Positions 1 to 12,039 are shown, counted from the stretch's first letter. The stretch: DNA of 64,000 nucleotides from Mytilus californianus (GCF_021869535.1 NW_026262701.1:46007278-46071277); one strand, 5' to 3'. Translations and numbers: made by a program. Notes: a model not told the origin generated them from the letters alone.

Positions 1-1533
1 TTTTAATTTGAGGAGTTGTTTCTTTGCCAGTTTGTGTAACGCGGTTATCTCCCGTAATATAATGTACAAATCAAACCAAATTGATAACAGAATCATTAAA
101 AAAGATGAAAAACTATTAACAACCATGTAACTATTGGAGATGCATACAATTACACTGACACATATTTTTGTTACGTTAAAATAGCTTATAGTGAAAACAA
201 ATAAGCATCGATCTGATGAGTTACCTGTAAGTCTTTTTCAACTGATTTTTTATAGTTTGTTCTTATGTTGTGCTGTTACACCATTTTCTAAGGTTAGGGG
301 GAAAGTTGAGCGCTCACAAACATGTCTAACCCCGTCATATTCTTTATGTGCCTGTCCTAAGTCAGAAATTTGTAGTTCAGTGGTTGTCGTTGGTTCATGT
401 CTGTCATATTTGTTTTTTCGTAAATTGTTTTGTTATAAATTAGGCCGTTAGTTTTCTCAATTGAATTGTTTCATATTTTTCATGTCGGGGCATTTTATAG
501 CCGACTATACGGTATAGGGTTTTCTCATTGTTGAAAGCCGTACGGTTGCCTATAAGTGCTTACAGCCACTTTATTTGAATTTAGTGGATCATTGGTAATC
601 ATACTCCATCTCCCTATTTTTATAATGCCATTGTACAATTTTTAGAGGATTGAGAAGAGTTTTTGTCATTGAATGAAATTGTTATAAGAATTAAACTAGG
701 TAAAATCAATGTTTAATAGTTCCTCTAGTTCTTTTATAGTAAATATTAGTAGCACGTTAAAAATGAGCTACAATTAAATGAAATCGAACCTTCACAGATT
801 AGAACTACAATGATTGACAGTTCTTAATGATACGGCTGAAGTCTTAGATCTTAGAATTAAATAACATTGTTCTTATCGGAATAACACGAATAACTCAACG
901 TTTTTCACTAATGAAAAATAAAAAAAAAAAAAAAGAAAATTACGGAGTTCAACCCCTTTTTTTTGGGTTCGTGTGGCTCAGTCTTTATTTTTACGAAAAG
1001 TTTTCATGGAGTGTTGTTCATCTTGAAAGTCCTATTGACAATGGTTTTGTCAACTTTTCCTGGCTTATGGTTTTACGTTGCCTCCTTGATATCTTCTAGC
1101 ATGTTTTCAATAACAATGGGATAACTTCAGATCGACCCCGAAATGTAAGGAAAACTCTAAGAATCTTGAAATCATACCCTTTCATCATGTAGCATGCTTA
1201 TCTTATTTATCGTGAGTACATTTGTCTTAAATGTACTAATGTGCTAATTCGAACTTTTTTATATGGGTAGATTGTCGATTTGTTGTTTTGTTTTTATAAT
1301 AATACTATTATAAACAAAAAGATATATTTTTGTAATATAAAAAACCGGCCTCTTTTTGTTTATAGATAGGTTCAAAAGTACAGTTTGCTTCGTCATGTCT
1401 TCCTGGTATGATACATTGCTACCATCATCTTCTGAATAATACTTCTTTTTAAATCTGTAAAATAAGTATAATTATATAACATTACCTTTATCATATACGT
1501 TGTTTTCTGTCAACGAAAGGGTATTGCGAACTT
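1..1533 (+). repeat. Segmental duplication unit U, copy 1 (cut by window edge)
   Basis: This stretch is almost base-for-base the same as 14238-15767, with only scattered substitutions and 1-2 bp indels. It is also similar to 63130-64000. Similarity to copy 2 stops abruptly after position 1533. An M1 repeat occupies about 258-640, and the small ORF at 191-451 is a translation of that repeat, not a gene. In copies 2 and 3 this unit lies directly downstream of a GPCR gene, so the same gene may lie just outside the left edge. No coding sequence is seen in 641-1533. Confidence 0.9.
258..640 (+). repeat. Common mussel interspersed repeat M1
   Basis: Recognised by its succession of marker words: TTGTGCTGTTACACCA, TGTGCCTGTCCTAAGTC, TTAGGCCGTTAG, GACTATACGGTAT, GCCGTACGGT and a closing CTCCATCTCCC. 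The same order recurs at least ten times in the window on both strands. It carries no ORF of its own and looks like a non-autonomous element. Confidence 0.85.
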
Positions 1534-1898
1534 ACAAAACGGAATCCAGAAATGTTTTTAATCATGCGTATTTTTGTTTCTAAAACTTTTTTGCTTCCTT
1601 ACTGATAATAGGGAAGAATGAAACATACTTTCAGTTTGCTTGTATTGCTATTGCTTGTGTTAAACATTGGGCGGGGTTTTTAATCAATTTTCAACAGAAA
1701 CGCGTAACATAATCGAATTCATTTTCACTGTTGTTATATGTCCAGTGGCAAATATAACAGTTATATCGACAGTGCAAATAAACGGCGTTAATCTTGAAAT
1801 AAAATGAAAAGAGAACCATTAAAAAATTAAATAAAATTCTTTAAAATGATATAATCTGAGGATTCGTTTTTAATATTCAAGGTGTATTTTAAGTTAGC
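1534..1898. other. Unannotated AT-rich stretch
   Basis: No ORF, RNA gene or recognisable repeat is seen here, apart from a short word (GTCCAGTGGCAAATAT near 1741) that also occurs in the family forming the ends of the 29843-30756 palindrome. Confidence 0.4.
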
Positions 1899-1998
1899 GA
1901 AAGTCCAAATAACTGTCCATTCCTGGGAAATAATGGGCGTCGGCCCTACGGGCCTCCGCTCCATTATTTACCAGGAATGGACAGTTATTTGGACTTTC
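1899..1998. repeat. 100-bp near-perfect palindrome (foldback MITE-like)
   Basis: The left arm begins GAAAGTCCAAATAACTGTCC and the right arm ends with its reverse complement. The arms are nearly perfect for about 38 bp and close on a GC-rich centre with GGCCC/GGGCC at 1942-1954. The GC-rich tip differs sharply from the AT-rich surroundings. It resembles the palindrome at 43407-43519, sharing a GTCCATTC word in the arms and a GGCC-type tip. Confidence 0.85.
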
Positions 1999-2289
1999 TA
2001 TATAACATAAAGTACTTTTCAAGGCACGAAACCAATGCATTTAACCAGTTTGATAATACTGTAGTACGTAACACGTACATTCGTAAAATATATCGTATAT
2101 TTGTAGATATTATTGTTTGCCACATCTTATAAATTGCATGGACACCGGCATTGGTATATTTGGATAGATAAAACATGTCCAAGCCAATGTAAACATGGTG
2201 GAACAATCCAACAAGTCAACGCCCAGGTGCACATGTTGTATCGATCCAAACATACAATGTTAGCACAGACATGTATATATAAAAAAGGA

Positions 2290-2690
2290 GATGTGATATG
2301 AATGCCAATGAGACAACTATCCACAAGAGTTCAAATGACGAAGATAAAAGTAGATATAGGTCACCGCGAACCAACGACAACCACTGAATTACAATCTCTT
2401 GACTTGGGACAGGCACATAAAGATTGTGGCGGGGTTAAACATGTTAATGAAGAACAACAATAAAAGCGCGGTTCCTTTGCTTTCTGTGTGTTTTTTTTTG
2501 CTGTGCATGAACTGATTTTGTGTCATGGATGGATACCCCATATATGTTATATATATTATAATTTTCTATTATCAGTCAAAACCCGCCCCCTAACTTTGGA
2601 CAGTGGTGTTACAGCACAAAATAAGAACAAACTTTAAAATTCAGTTAAAATGGCTTTACTCAATAGATCGGTGTGAAGCACAAACAAACC
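2290..2690 (-). repeat. M1 repeat, antisense, interrupted
   Basis: Reads as M1 on the minus strand: CAATGAGACAACTATCCAC near 2308, GACTTGGGACAGGCAC near 2400, and CAGTGGTGTTACAGCAC near 2600. The normally continuous body is interrupted at about 2455-2577 by unrelated AT-rich sequence. ORFs across it are repeat translations. Confidence 0.75.
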
Positions 2691-2794
2691 AACTAACATA
2701 AAAACAATAGATACAAAGTATCGATAAAAGAATACTCGCGGTGACTGAAAGCTAGCATGGGTGGTTCTAGACCTCTCCTAGTAGAATATTTGTG

Positions 2795-3525
2795 GTATAT
2801 CAGTTGGAAAGAGCTTGACTCATCAAAACTAAAATATGTTAACAAGTTTTGCATAATGTTTAAAATGTGTCGTGTTACTAAGACGTACATTGATGAATTC
2901 AGACAAATTTATACATTATCACCGACGCATAAGTTATGGGTCCACAAAATAACCGAATAGTAAAATCAAATGGTACTTAGTGTTCTAAATTTGACCAGCT
3001 CATTTAATATTTGAAACCGAATATTTATGTGACCCTGTTTCCCTAGAGGCGGGAGTAAAACGGGATACGGTGGTTTTCAGTCTCTTTCATAGTCAAAATC
3101 TTAAGAAATTGGCTTCAATCGGATAAAGAGCTATCGTTTCACAACTGTAATGCCTACAAAAATTACAAAATCGATGCCTGAATCTTGATTAACCATTTTT
3201 CAATGTTTTAGCGTGAAATACAAAATAATATCAAGCGAAATACATGAGCTTTCTATAAAAAGTTTAACGATTACTTCATAATAAGTCTCAGATCCGAGGA
3301 ATTGGAAATATATATATATACAATATCTCACCATCTTTCGTAGTCAACAATGTTGAAAATGATTGTGTTACTCTAAAAAGAACCGTTTTGAATATTTTTA
3401 TAACTGTTTTATTCTGTAAAATGTTGTCTGGATGTAAACGCCATAATTTAGTCCTTACATTTAAGTAAGTTAGAAATTTGATTCTTCCTCTTACAGTTCT
3501 CAATAGTGAGGAATGATTTTACAGA
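2795..3525. repeat. Dispersed duplication, copy 1 (partner 51970-53345)
   Basis: About 730 bp is colinear with 51970-53345. Shared words include AAGACGTACATTGATGAATT (near 2880 and 52050), ATACGGTGGTTTTCAGTC and GATAAAGAGCTATCGTTTCA. The partner has about 670 bp extra between the GGCGGGAGT word and the ATACGGTGG word, so one copy gained or lost sequence there. An (AT)n tract lies at about 3308-3320. No protein is recognised. Confidence 0.8.
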
Positions 3526-5260
3526 TCCATCCCCATTTCGTTGAAATAAACGATTTGTTTATTTGACTTCATCTTTGATCGACTAACATAGATTGTTTCT
3601 CCACAGTTCAGTTATATCTGTTACATATTAACTTTGAATTTGACTAAGAACTGGGTATTTTATTCAACGTACGTACGAGTTTCGACAATCTGACTCTGAC
3701 TTCGACGTCTGAACATCGAATTTTTTACTCGTTATATGATAAAATTATGATGTTTCTTCATCTGATGCAGATACCATACTATAGTACAAAATGTACAATC
3801 AGCCAGACTGTCAGTCATGAAAAAAAAAATTTATTTCATCCTAATGTTTTGCTTATACGGATGAGAGGTTATATGAACGACATATTTATGAATAAAGATG
3901 AGTACTGCGACATCACAGTTATTTTGAGGAAAAAAAGGGAAGTCTAGGCTGTGGACGTCCTGCTTATTTTACATGAATTTCATTATTTGAATGAATTTCA
4001 GCGGTCATCGTTTGTCTTTTAAAGACCTCCGATAGTTTATACCAGGAGACATCGATATTTTATCCATCTAAAGAGATGTGGGGTATACGTCAAGGAGACA
4101 GCAACCCAAACATAATTATTTTAGTAACTTTTTTCTCAATAAAATAGTCTTATTGGACAATGAAGATGCTGTTTCAGATTCATTTGTAAAAAAGGCAAAA
4201 TCAAATCCTAAGTCCAATGTGAGAATCAAACAAAAACCCAGTAAGAAAAACATTTTGATAATTACAATACTGATAGATTTTTTAATTGTTTTGATCACAT
4301 GATTATTTCTCGGTCGGTTTTTGTAGTAGCCCATAACAAATCTGACCTCATATTCCCTCCACAAAAAAAAAATCTTCTGGTAATTTCAACTCCCATTTCA
4401 TCAAAGTTGGAGGGGCTTTATACGATGGAGAAAACTATAATGAAAAAAAAAAATAAAAATTCAAACGCAATCTCAAGATCTGAATCAATTTCATTTAACT
4501 TATTTATAGATGACATATGAGGCAAATGAACTCCACAAAACAATCCGTTATATATAGACATAAGGTTTAAAGTACTTCTGTGTTTGGATATAAATCATTA
4601 TCGTTATATTTATTTCTTTTTTTCTACAAATCGTTCGATATCTCGTATGTTTGAAATTTTCCGTTAAACTGGGCAAAGGGGAACAATTCTAATCACATCA
4701 AAATCCTCGTTTTAGAATGAAGCCTTGCTTTGTTTATTGTCAGTAACGATTGATTACACGGAATACAAACGAATTTCAAAGGGTAAAATTTGCAGAGTAA
4801 ACAACGTTTATACTAAATTTGATACGCGTTTGCATCTGAATATTTGTGACGTCAAGCATTTTTGAATTTTCGATTGTTGGGAAAAAATAAATGTCATAAG
4901 TGCATACAAAATTGCATTTACAAATTTATGAGGAAAACGTTTTTGCCTTTTAGAGCTTATTATCTTATGCGGGAATAACGTACAGAATCATACCTCTTTC
5001 ATTTAAAGCCACCTGTTTTTTTTTATCTGAAAATCCAGCAAATTCATTCCTTTAGTATTATAGATACTTCACTGTAGTGATGAAATAATTTTAATCCCGC
5101 TCTCTGCACGTGAAAAGTGGTGAGATTTGAACTGAAAATCGATTTAAATTACCTGTTGTTAGGTTGCTGTTTTTTTAAAGTATAAATTGCATCTTTTTTA
5201 TTCATTATCATCTATGTTAAATTTGTCAAAAAGTGGTCACCTTGTAACTGAACATTCTGT
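3526..5260. other. Gene-free AT-rich stretch
   Basis: Only short ORFs of low-complexity composition are present, and none is recognisable. A fragment reading GAGATGTGGGGTATACGTCA at 4073-4092 resembles the end of the common mussel repeats. Otherwise I see nothing I can support. Confidence 0.4.
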
Positions 5261-5261
5261 T

Positions 5262-5368
5262 TTATCTGATTTTCGTTTATTGTTTTGACATAAATCAGAC
5301 TGTTGGTTTTTTGTTTGAATTGTTTCACAATTTTTCATGTCGTGGCCTTTTATAGCTGACTATACGGT
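5262..5368 (+). repeat. M1 repeat, left part, split by foldback insertion
   Basis: M1 sequence runs up to GACTATACGGT at 5368. It resumes at 9511 as AATACGGTGTGGGTTTTG and continues to about 9640. The two parts together make one 3' half of M1. The junction octamers TATACGGT (5361-5368) and AATACGGT (9511-9518) are a target-site duplication with one mismatch. Confidence 0.85.
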
Positions 5369-5399
5369 ATGGAACGCCAAAGCTGTCTTATGTGGAACT

Positions 5400-5880
5400 C
5401 TGATATTACGTTATGTTGTTTTATTATTACTTGATGATATTTTGCCTTTACATAATATGGTTTTGACATTAAGTAATGATGTTTTGATATAACTCAATAT
5501 GGAATAGTCATTACTTAATGATATTTCGATATTACACGATATGGTTTCGTATTGACTTGATATAGTTTTGTCATTACTTAATATGGTCTTGTCATTACTC
5601 GATATGGTTTCACCATTATCTAATGTGGATGTGTCATTAGGTAATGTGATTTTAACATTACTTGATGTGTATGTGACTTAACGTAATGTAGTTGTTTCAT
5701 TACATGATGTGGTTTTGTTATTTCGTAATGATGATTTGCCAATTCTTTATATGGCTTTAACATTACGTAATGATGTTTTAATGACGATTTTAAACTACAT
5801 GATGTGTTTGTTTCAGTATTTGATGTGGTCCTGTCATTTTTTGATGTGGTTATCACATTACTTGATGAGGTAAAACCACG
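5400..5880. repeat. 21-bp tandem repeat array, left foldback arm
   Basis: The period is about 21 bp with consensus near CATTACTTAATATGGTTTTGT, and copies are diverged. The ORF at 5620-5925 on the minus strand is the array in translation, giving a heptad-like H-x-V-M-K-P-x pattern. There is no reason to call it a protein. Confidence 0.85.
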
Positions 5881-5939
5881 TGACCAATTTTGAAAAACTA
5901 GTTCTATTTTTAAATAGATTTCCATGTTTTATGAGCCTT

Positions 5940-6245
5940 GGATGAGTGTGGCCATCCATCGAGTTAGTGTTCAAATTAAAGTTCGGGTTACTGTTCGAGT
6001 TAAACTTCGAGTTAGTCTTCGATTTCGAGTTAGAATTCAAGCCATTATTAGAATTAAAAGTTAAAGTTAGCATTGAGTTTCGAGTTGAACTTCGAATTTG
6101 AGTCACATTTAAAGGTAGAGTTCGAGTTACAATTCGACTTCAACTTCGAATTTGAGTCACCTTTTGAGGAAGAGTTCGAGTTAGACTCGAATTTGAGTCT
6201 CATTTAGATTAAGATTTCGAGTTGAAATTCGAGTTATCTAATATG
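5940..6245. repeat. Short-period TTCGAGTT-type array
   Basis: Dozens of variants of TTCGAGTTA / TTCGAATTT follow one another, giving serine/asparagine-rich noise in translation (minus ORF 5858-6106). The start of this array also occurs inverted at 8885-8935, so it belongs to the foldback arm and was expanded only on this side. Confidence 0.75.
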
Positions 6246-6384
6246 AGTTCGTATTTAAATTTTCTATAGCGGATCAAGGGCTTTTGCTCGGGCTTCCGAA
6301 AAGAGGGCTAAGGGGTATGCGTACAAAAGATAAACAATGTTACAGTATACAAAACACAACATAGAAATTGAAATAAAGTTAGAT

Positions 6385-6785
6385 GTGGTGTGATTGCCAA
6401 TGAGACAACTATCCACCAGAGTTTAAATGCAGTGGATGTAAGCAATCATAGGCAACCGTACAGCCTTCAACACACCGTATAGTCGGCTACAAAAGGCCAC
6501 CACGTGAAAATGTGAAACAATTCAAACGAGAAAACTAACGATCTAATTTATAACTAAACAATCTACGAAAAACAAATATGACACACATGAAACAACGACA
6601 ACCATTGAACTACAGGCTCCTGGCTTGGGACAGGCACATAAAGAAAGTGCACGTGGCGGAGTTTAACATGTATGTGAGCGCTAAACCCTAACATAATCTC
6701 GGACTGTAGTGTAACAGCACAACATAAGAAAAAAATGTAAAAAACAGTTTCAATTGGCTTAACTCAATAGATCGGTATGACTTCG
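6385..6785 (-). repeat. M1 repeat, antisense, inside the foldback element
   Basis: Near full-length M1 on the minus strand: CAATGAGACAACTATCCACC at 6398, CAACCGTACAGCC, GGGACAGGCACATAAAG and GTGTAACAGCACAACATAAG near 6709. It was inserted into the foldback element after that element formed, because the opposite arm has no equivalent. Confidence 0.85.
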
Positions 6786-6787
6786 TA

Positions 6788-6975
6788 GTGCTCCGAAAGG
6801 GTAAGCAGATTTTGCTCAACGTATGGCACCCGTCGTGTAATTCGTGGAAGTACAAACCCAGTGATTTGGTTTTGGTAGTTCACATTCGAGGAAAAGATGA
6901 CAGGATTGTGGTTACAACAACTGGAACATATCCGTCGTCACCTGTGAAACAGATATTTGTTTTTTCAATTAGTGC
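6788..6975 (-). repeat. Penelope-like element tail, antisense
   Basis: Contains GGGTAAGCAGATTTTGCTC, GGCACCCGTCGTGT and CACATTCGAGGAAAAGATG, the reverse complement of the 3' end of the Penelope-like element at 33600-33890. The ORF at 6788-7003 is on the wrong strand for that element and is not a gene. Confidence 0.7.
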
Positions 6976-7285
6976 GAGGTATATCAGAGAATGCAATTTA
7001 TAAAAATAAAAGATTGATATTCGTATATGTTCAAATGATTATACAAGCTAAAAAAAATCAGAGAATTCTTATTCTATAGAATTGATGCTTTAATTGTCGC
7101 TTAGTCCGATCCCCCCATTTCCCTGTAACTTTAATGTGAGTTGATTTAAAGTGTCTCATTTGTTGACAATAAAGTACAAGTCTTTTGATTTGTGTCGAGC
7201 CTGCGATATTAATGTAGCGGCAGTGAGACACAACAAACCTATATTCCGTCGTCGGTAGTGGCGTCGGCGTCTTCATCATTTAGAT

Positions 7286-7480
7286 CGTTAGGTTTCTCGT
7301 TTGAATTGTTTTTACATTTTTCATTTCGGGACCTTTTATAGCTTACTATGTGGTATGGGTTTTGCTCACTGTTGAAGACCATACAGTCACATATAGTTGT
7401 TAACTTCTACGTCATTTGGTATGTGGTTGAGAGTTGTCTCATTAGCAATCATACTACATTTTTCTTATTTTTATATAAGT
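7286..7480 (+). repeat. M1 repeat, 3' half
   Basis: Begins at GATCGTTAGGTTTCTCG and runs through GGTATGGGTTTTGCTCAC to GAGTTGTCTCATTAGCAATC. Truncated at its 5' end. Confidence 0.75.
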
Positions 7481-9004
7481 TTTTTTTTGACATTAAATAC
7501 AACAATGTATTACCGAATTAAATTGTTTTGACATGATAAATTTGTAAACCTCCATGAATTGTTATAAAACTTGTATAGGAGTTATTTTTCAAGATCAAGA
7601 TAAAGAAAGCATCTACAGAAAAACATTGTTTTTTAAATTTTGTTTTTACCGATAAATGCAGTCAACATTACGCTTTTACACTGACAGCAGCAATATCAGG
7701 CGAGATACAGTGTTCCGTGGAATCTTTTACGAATTTATTATAATACTACTTCCAACTAGAGGTCGGTCATTTAGAGACGTATCTACCGTATCATATACGT
7801 TGACGTATACGCATCTGCAGATATACCAAAAAACAGTATGTTATCCCGAGCTTTAATTGTATCATGATATACTTTCAATAATGCAGATGGGCAACTGATT
7901 AATTTCTAATGCTAGTATATAATTGTGTATCTGACTTTATTTTTGGAAAACGTCTTGAATGTGTTTGCTTCAATTTCATATGATTTAAATGTCGTTTACT
8001 ACATGGGAAGATGGATATGAAACGCATGCACTTACGATGTGTACATACAATGTGTATGATATTATTGACATACATTTCAAAGATATATAAAACATGTTTT
8101 CTAAGTATAAATCAGAGATAGACATCTTTTGTCAGGATTATGACAGTGTGAAATCTACTCGCGTGATTGATATATATTTTTCACGTGAAACAATTAGGAA
8201 ATATCGATTTTTGTGAACATGTAATCCGACTTTTAATATTCAAAGGTTAGTACAGTTAAAATCGTTTGTTTATGTGATAACTTGTGCGATCGTAGAACCA
8301 ACTTGTTGTTTGACAAATAGAGCGATGCTCAGTATGTTTTATTTTCAAAATTATAGTATTATATTACATATGAAAACAGTTATGTATCTTTTACTCATAT
8401 TTGCAATATTCATAGCTCTTACATGTATATAAATAGTACATTTTATTTTTTTGTGTTATTCAGGTAAGAACTTGCAATATATTTTCGCGTTTTATAAAAG
8501 GATTCGTGTCACTGCCCCACATTCGCTCCTTTCCGAGAGCATGCAGGAGTCGTTGATAGACGCCCTTTTTTGCAAAACACCATCATCGCAAATATTGAAA
8601 GTTTGTGTTTGATTTTTTTGAATAGGATTCAATTTGATAAAAAAAAATGAAGCTCAACGTATAATAGTCTTAAGCTCGGGATCACATAATATTTTTTGGT
8701 ATATATGCAGATGCGTATACGTCAACGAATATGATACGATTGATACGTTTTTAAGAACAATGGAAAAAAAAAAACGGCAGGACCAAGTGGTTTGGGGATA
8801 TCCCCCTTATGTCCGAAATACTGTTAATTTTTTAGTACTTTTTTTTTTATTTTTGTCTGCCGTTCCCCTTTTTCATACCAAATAACTCTGAACAACAACT
8901 CAAACTTTAATTTGAACTTTAACTCAATGGATAGCGATACTCATCCAAAGCACATTAAACAAACGACATATGGAAATCGGTTAAAAATAGAACATATTTT
9001 TTTC

Positions 9005-9480
9005 CGAAATTGTCACGTGGTTTTACCTCATCAAGTAATGTGATAACCACATCAAAGAATGACAGGACCAAATCAAATACTGAAACAAACACATCATGTA
9101 GTGTAAAATCGTCAAATTTTGAAACATCATTACGAAATGTTAAAGCCATATAAAGAATTGGCAAATCATCATTACGAAATAACAAAACCACATCATGTAA
9201 TGAAACAACTATATTACGTTAAGTCACATACACATCAAGTAATGTTAAAACCACATTGCCTAATGACACAACCACATTTAATAATGGTGAAACCATATCG
9301 AGTAATGACAAAATTATATCAAGTCAATACGAAACCATATCGTGTAATATCGAAATATCCTTAAGTAATGACTATTCCATATTGAGTTATATCAAAACAT
9401 CATTACTTAATGTCAAAACCATATTATGTAAAGGCAAAATATCATCAGGTAATAATAAAACAACATAACGTAATATCAGA
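9005..9480. repeat. 21-bp tandem repeat array, right foldback arm
   Basis: Inverted counterpart of 5400-5880, starting GTCACGTGGTTTTACCTCAT. The plus ORF at 9119-9364 and its shadow are repeat translations with a 7-residue period. Confidence 0.85.
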
Positions 9481-9510
9481 GTTCCACATAAGACAGCTTT
9501 GGCGTTCCAT

Positions 9511-9640
9511 AATACGGTGTGGGTTTTGTTGTATTGTTGAAGGCCGTACGGTGACATATTATTGCTTTAATCCACGTCATTTGGACTCTGTTGGATAGTT
9601 GACTCATTGGCATCTATATACCACATTTCCTTATTTCATT
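9511..9640 (+). repeat. M1 repeat, right part after the foldback insertion
   Basis: Continues the M1 copy that stops at 5368: GTGGGTTTTGTTGTATTGTT, GAAGGCCGTACGGTGAC, then GTTGACTCATTGGCATC and the TTATTT end. Confidence 0.85.
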
Positions 9641-11995
9641 CTTTTTACAGCTCTTCACACTTAAAAACTATATATATATGCATATATCACACAGTCAAAC
9701 TTCGTTGCCCTGGTACCTTTAAATACAAAATGAACCAATTCTTTCAGATTTAAACACGCAATATAAAGGGTTTGAAAACCGTAGATATTAAACAATTTGT
9801 AAAATGAACTCGGAGAACGTAATATTTTAATTACTTAGTTTGATTGAAAAATACGTTATTTATACGTTTACGTATTTCGTCTTTTTCGTACTTGATAACT
9901 GCGCAGATGAAAAATAATCGATTCTGAATTTAAAAAAACAATGAATCAATATGTAATTGGCTCTTTATAATATTTGTTAAATATAACAAACAAAAGTTTG
10001 CAAAATATTTGAATTTGTTATCCGTATACTTTCGCTCCGAAATATTTTATACTGTATTAGTTTTGAATTACATGGTTGGTAAGAAAATCACAGTCCAGTT
10101 GTGCTGTCTTTTATATCTCCTGGGAGTTGCTTTAAACCGAACGTTTAGATGACAAGATCAATTCGGTCTTGCTACTGTCCATATATATCTTTTCCGTAAA
10201 TTTTGTCACATTACTCTTAATTTTTTGTCTGCTTTTCGGCTGTAAAAATATTATAAATCTGATAGCACTGTCACTGTAAATTATCCGTAATGTCATAGAT
10301 TGGTTGATTGTTGTAGGCTAAACGTCCAATGGTAAATATGTCACGCTTTTCGTCCTGGCCTTCGCCATTATCAATCACCCTGCTCAGTCGTTTCGTAATT
10401 TTCGTATCACGGCCTTGAGACCGGAGCAATTGTAATTATTAGTGACTATAAAATGTCTGAGATGTCACCGACAAACAGATTATCGGGTTTTCTGCGTTTC
10501 GATATCTAAAACTCTTAGCCATGAAACAATGTGAACCTTTTTCACGAGTTATGTTATATGTTCATTGATTGTTGTATGCTAAATGTCCAGTGGAAAATAT
10601 TTCATGCATATTAATGAAGATTGTGACAGAATATCAAATAATAATGATATATTAAATGCATAAACATTATTATGTGTTTTAAGATACTTTGTTGCCGAAA
10701 AAAAATTCATAGTCGTATAAAATTAAAGATGTAAAAAAAGCAGGACTGTCAGTACTGGAGAGCACTGAAACGTTGATTAAAGTCCAGCACTTCAAATATT
10801 TGTTTTTATCCGAACTTGCTTTCGTCTTTTCGAACGCTCCTTTTGAAAATAAGTAAAGCAAAATTTAAAAGGCAACATTACACCATGGCTCTTTATTAGA
10901 GTTTTTAATAGATAACATATTTTGAAATTGCAGAATTGTTCGAATTGCAAGTCCCAGTACTGCTGGCCTTTATCACCCAACGGGAGTGAGTGAAAAGCGT
11001 ACGTTCAGATGACGAGATCAAAGTTTAGTCTCTACTGTCAATACTTTTCTAACGTAAATTCTGTTAGATATGTTGTCTGCCCTGATAATTAAAAAATGGT
11101 GTAATACAAATTTTATAGCACTGCTACTTGTATTCATTTGTTCTTTGTATCAAAAAATATTAAACCAAAAAGATAACAAGTGTCCATGTTCTAACGTTAT
11201 TATTTGCGTAAGAGTGTTACACAAAGAAAAAGGAATCAACGACAGAAAATAAACTCCCGGAACAATGCACACTTGTTGTAAGTAGAAATAGCTCCGTTTT
11301 TGTAATACCAGGAATACTAGGTGTCATGCGGTATCATGTCCAAAATGAAGTCATTTCATTTTACATGTTTCTATTTTGGAGATATAAATCATCACTCAAA
11401 TTTTGTTAGCCCATGACAGTTACAACACAATGGGGTTAACTGATTGTTAAACAACTAATTATACCATAAAGAAGGTAAAATTCGAATGTTTGCGTGAGTA
11501 TTTCTACTTTACTTTTAAAAGACTTTTAAAATCACGTTCTGATTCAAATAACTGAAAATATTAAAAGCTTAAAAGCATGTAAAACACTTCGTATTTTATT
11601 AAAACATAGCTTTCAATCAATAAACTTTTAGAAATTCAGTGATATTAAATTGAACGGACTTATAAAAAAAAATTTCGGAATATTTATATACAAGCGGGAT
11701 ATGGAATATGATATAATGTTCTAAACTTTAAGCAGATCGCTCCGTATGTAGTAAAACTACATTTGCAGAGGTCCGTTTTCTACCAAATATTGACCATTGA
11801 CAATAATAATTGATTGATAAGTGTAAAGCATTTTGTTCGCTCTATAGCTTTGGAATATAAGAATATATTATAAGTGTAAATTGAGTTAAATTTGATATAC
11901 TACAGTATCTAAAACATCTAAAGTTGAACCTTTTTCATGTTAGATAATCCAGTGATATAGAACCATGGAAATTCGTTGGACAAGCGATAGTAAGA

Positions 11996-12001
11996 TATAA
12001 A
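11996..12001 (+). promoter_or_regulatory. TATAAA box candidate upstream of GPCR
   Basis: TATAAA lies 39 bp before the start codon and is kept in the duplicated copy (ATATAAAGTTTGTGAATTAA near 61047). Used as a TATA box it would leave only about 10-15 bases of 5' UTR, so it may instead be fortuitous, with the true promoter further upstream. Confidence 0.3.
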
Positions 12002-12039
12002 GTTGGTGAATTAACGGTTTACCAAAGAGACAAATCTCA

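Larger units (their letters stand above)
5369..9510. mobile_element. Large foldback DNA element with subrepeated inverted arms
   Basis: The outer arms 5369-6005 and 8881-9510 are inverted copies of each other, beginning ATGGAACGCCAAAGCTGTCT and ending in its reverse complement. A second inverted pair lies inside at about 7779-7860 and 8670-8751. The element is flanked by an 8-bp direct repeat and sits inside an M1 copy. Much of each arm is an array of 21-bp units. No transposase is visible inside, so it is probably non-autonomous. Long subrepeated TIRs with an 8-9 bp duplication are typical of foldback and Mutator-like elements; that class assignment is inference. Confidence 0.85.

Noticed and set aside
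191-451. 86-codon ORF, recurring at 14493 and 63381
   Set aside because: It is the M1 interspersed repeat in translation. The same frame recurs wherever M1 does, and the 5' part changes with single-base indels.
9119-9364. ORF with a regular 7-residue pattern rich in His, Lys and Val-Met
   Set aside because: It is a 21-bp tandem repeat in one frame, with a mirror-image ORF on the other arm of the foldback. Nothing indicates translation.
5400-9480. CRISPR-like regular repeats
   Set aside because: The 21-bp units are contiguous and diverged, without spacers of constant length, and they form an inverted pair in a eukaryotic foldback element.
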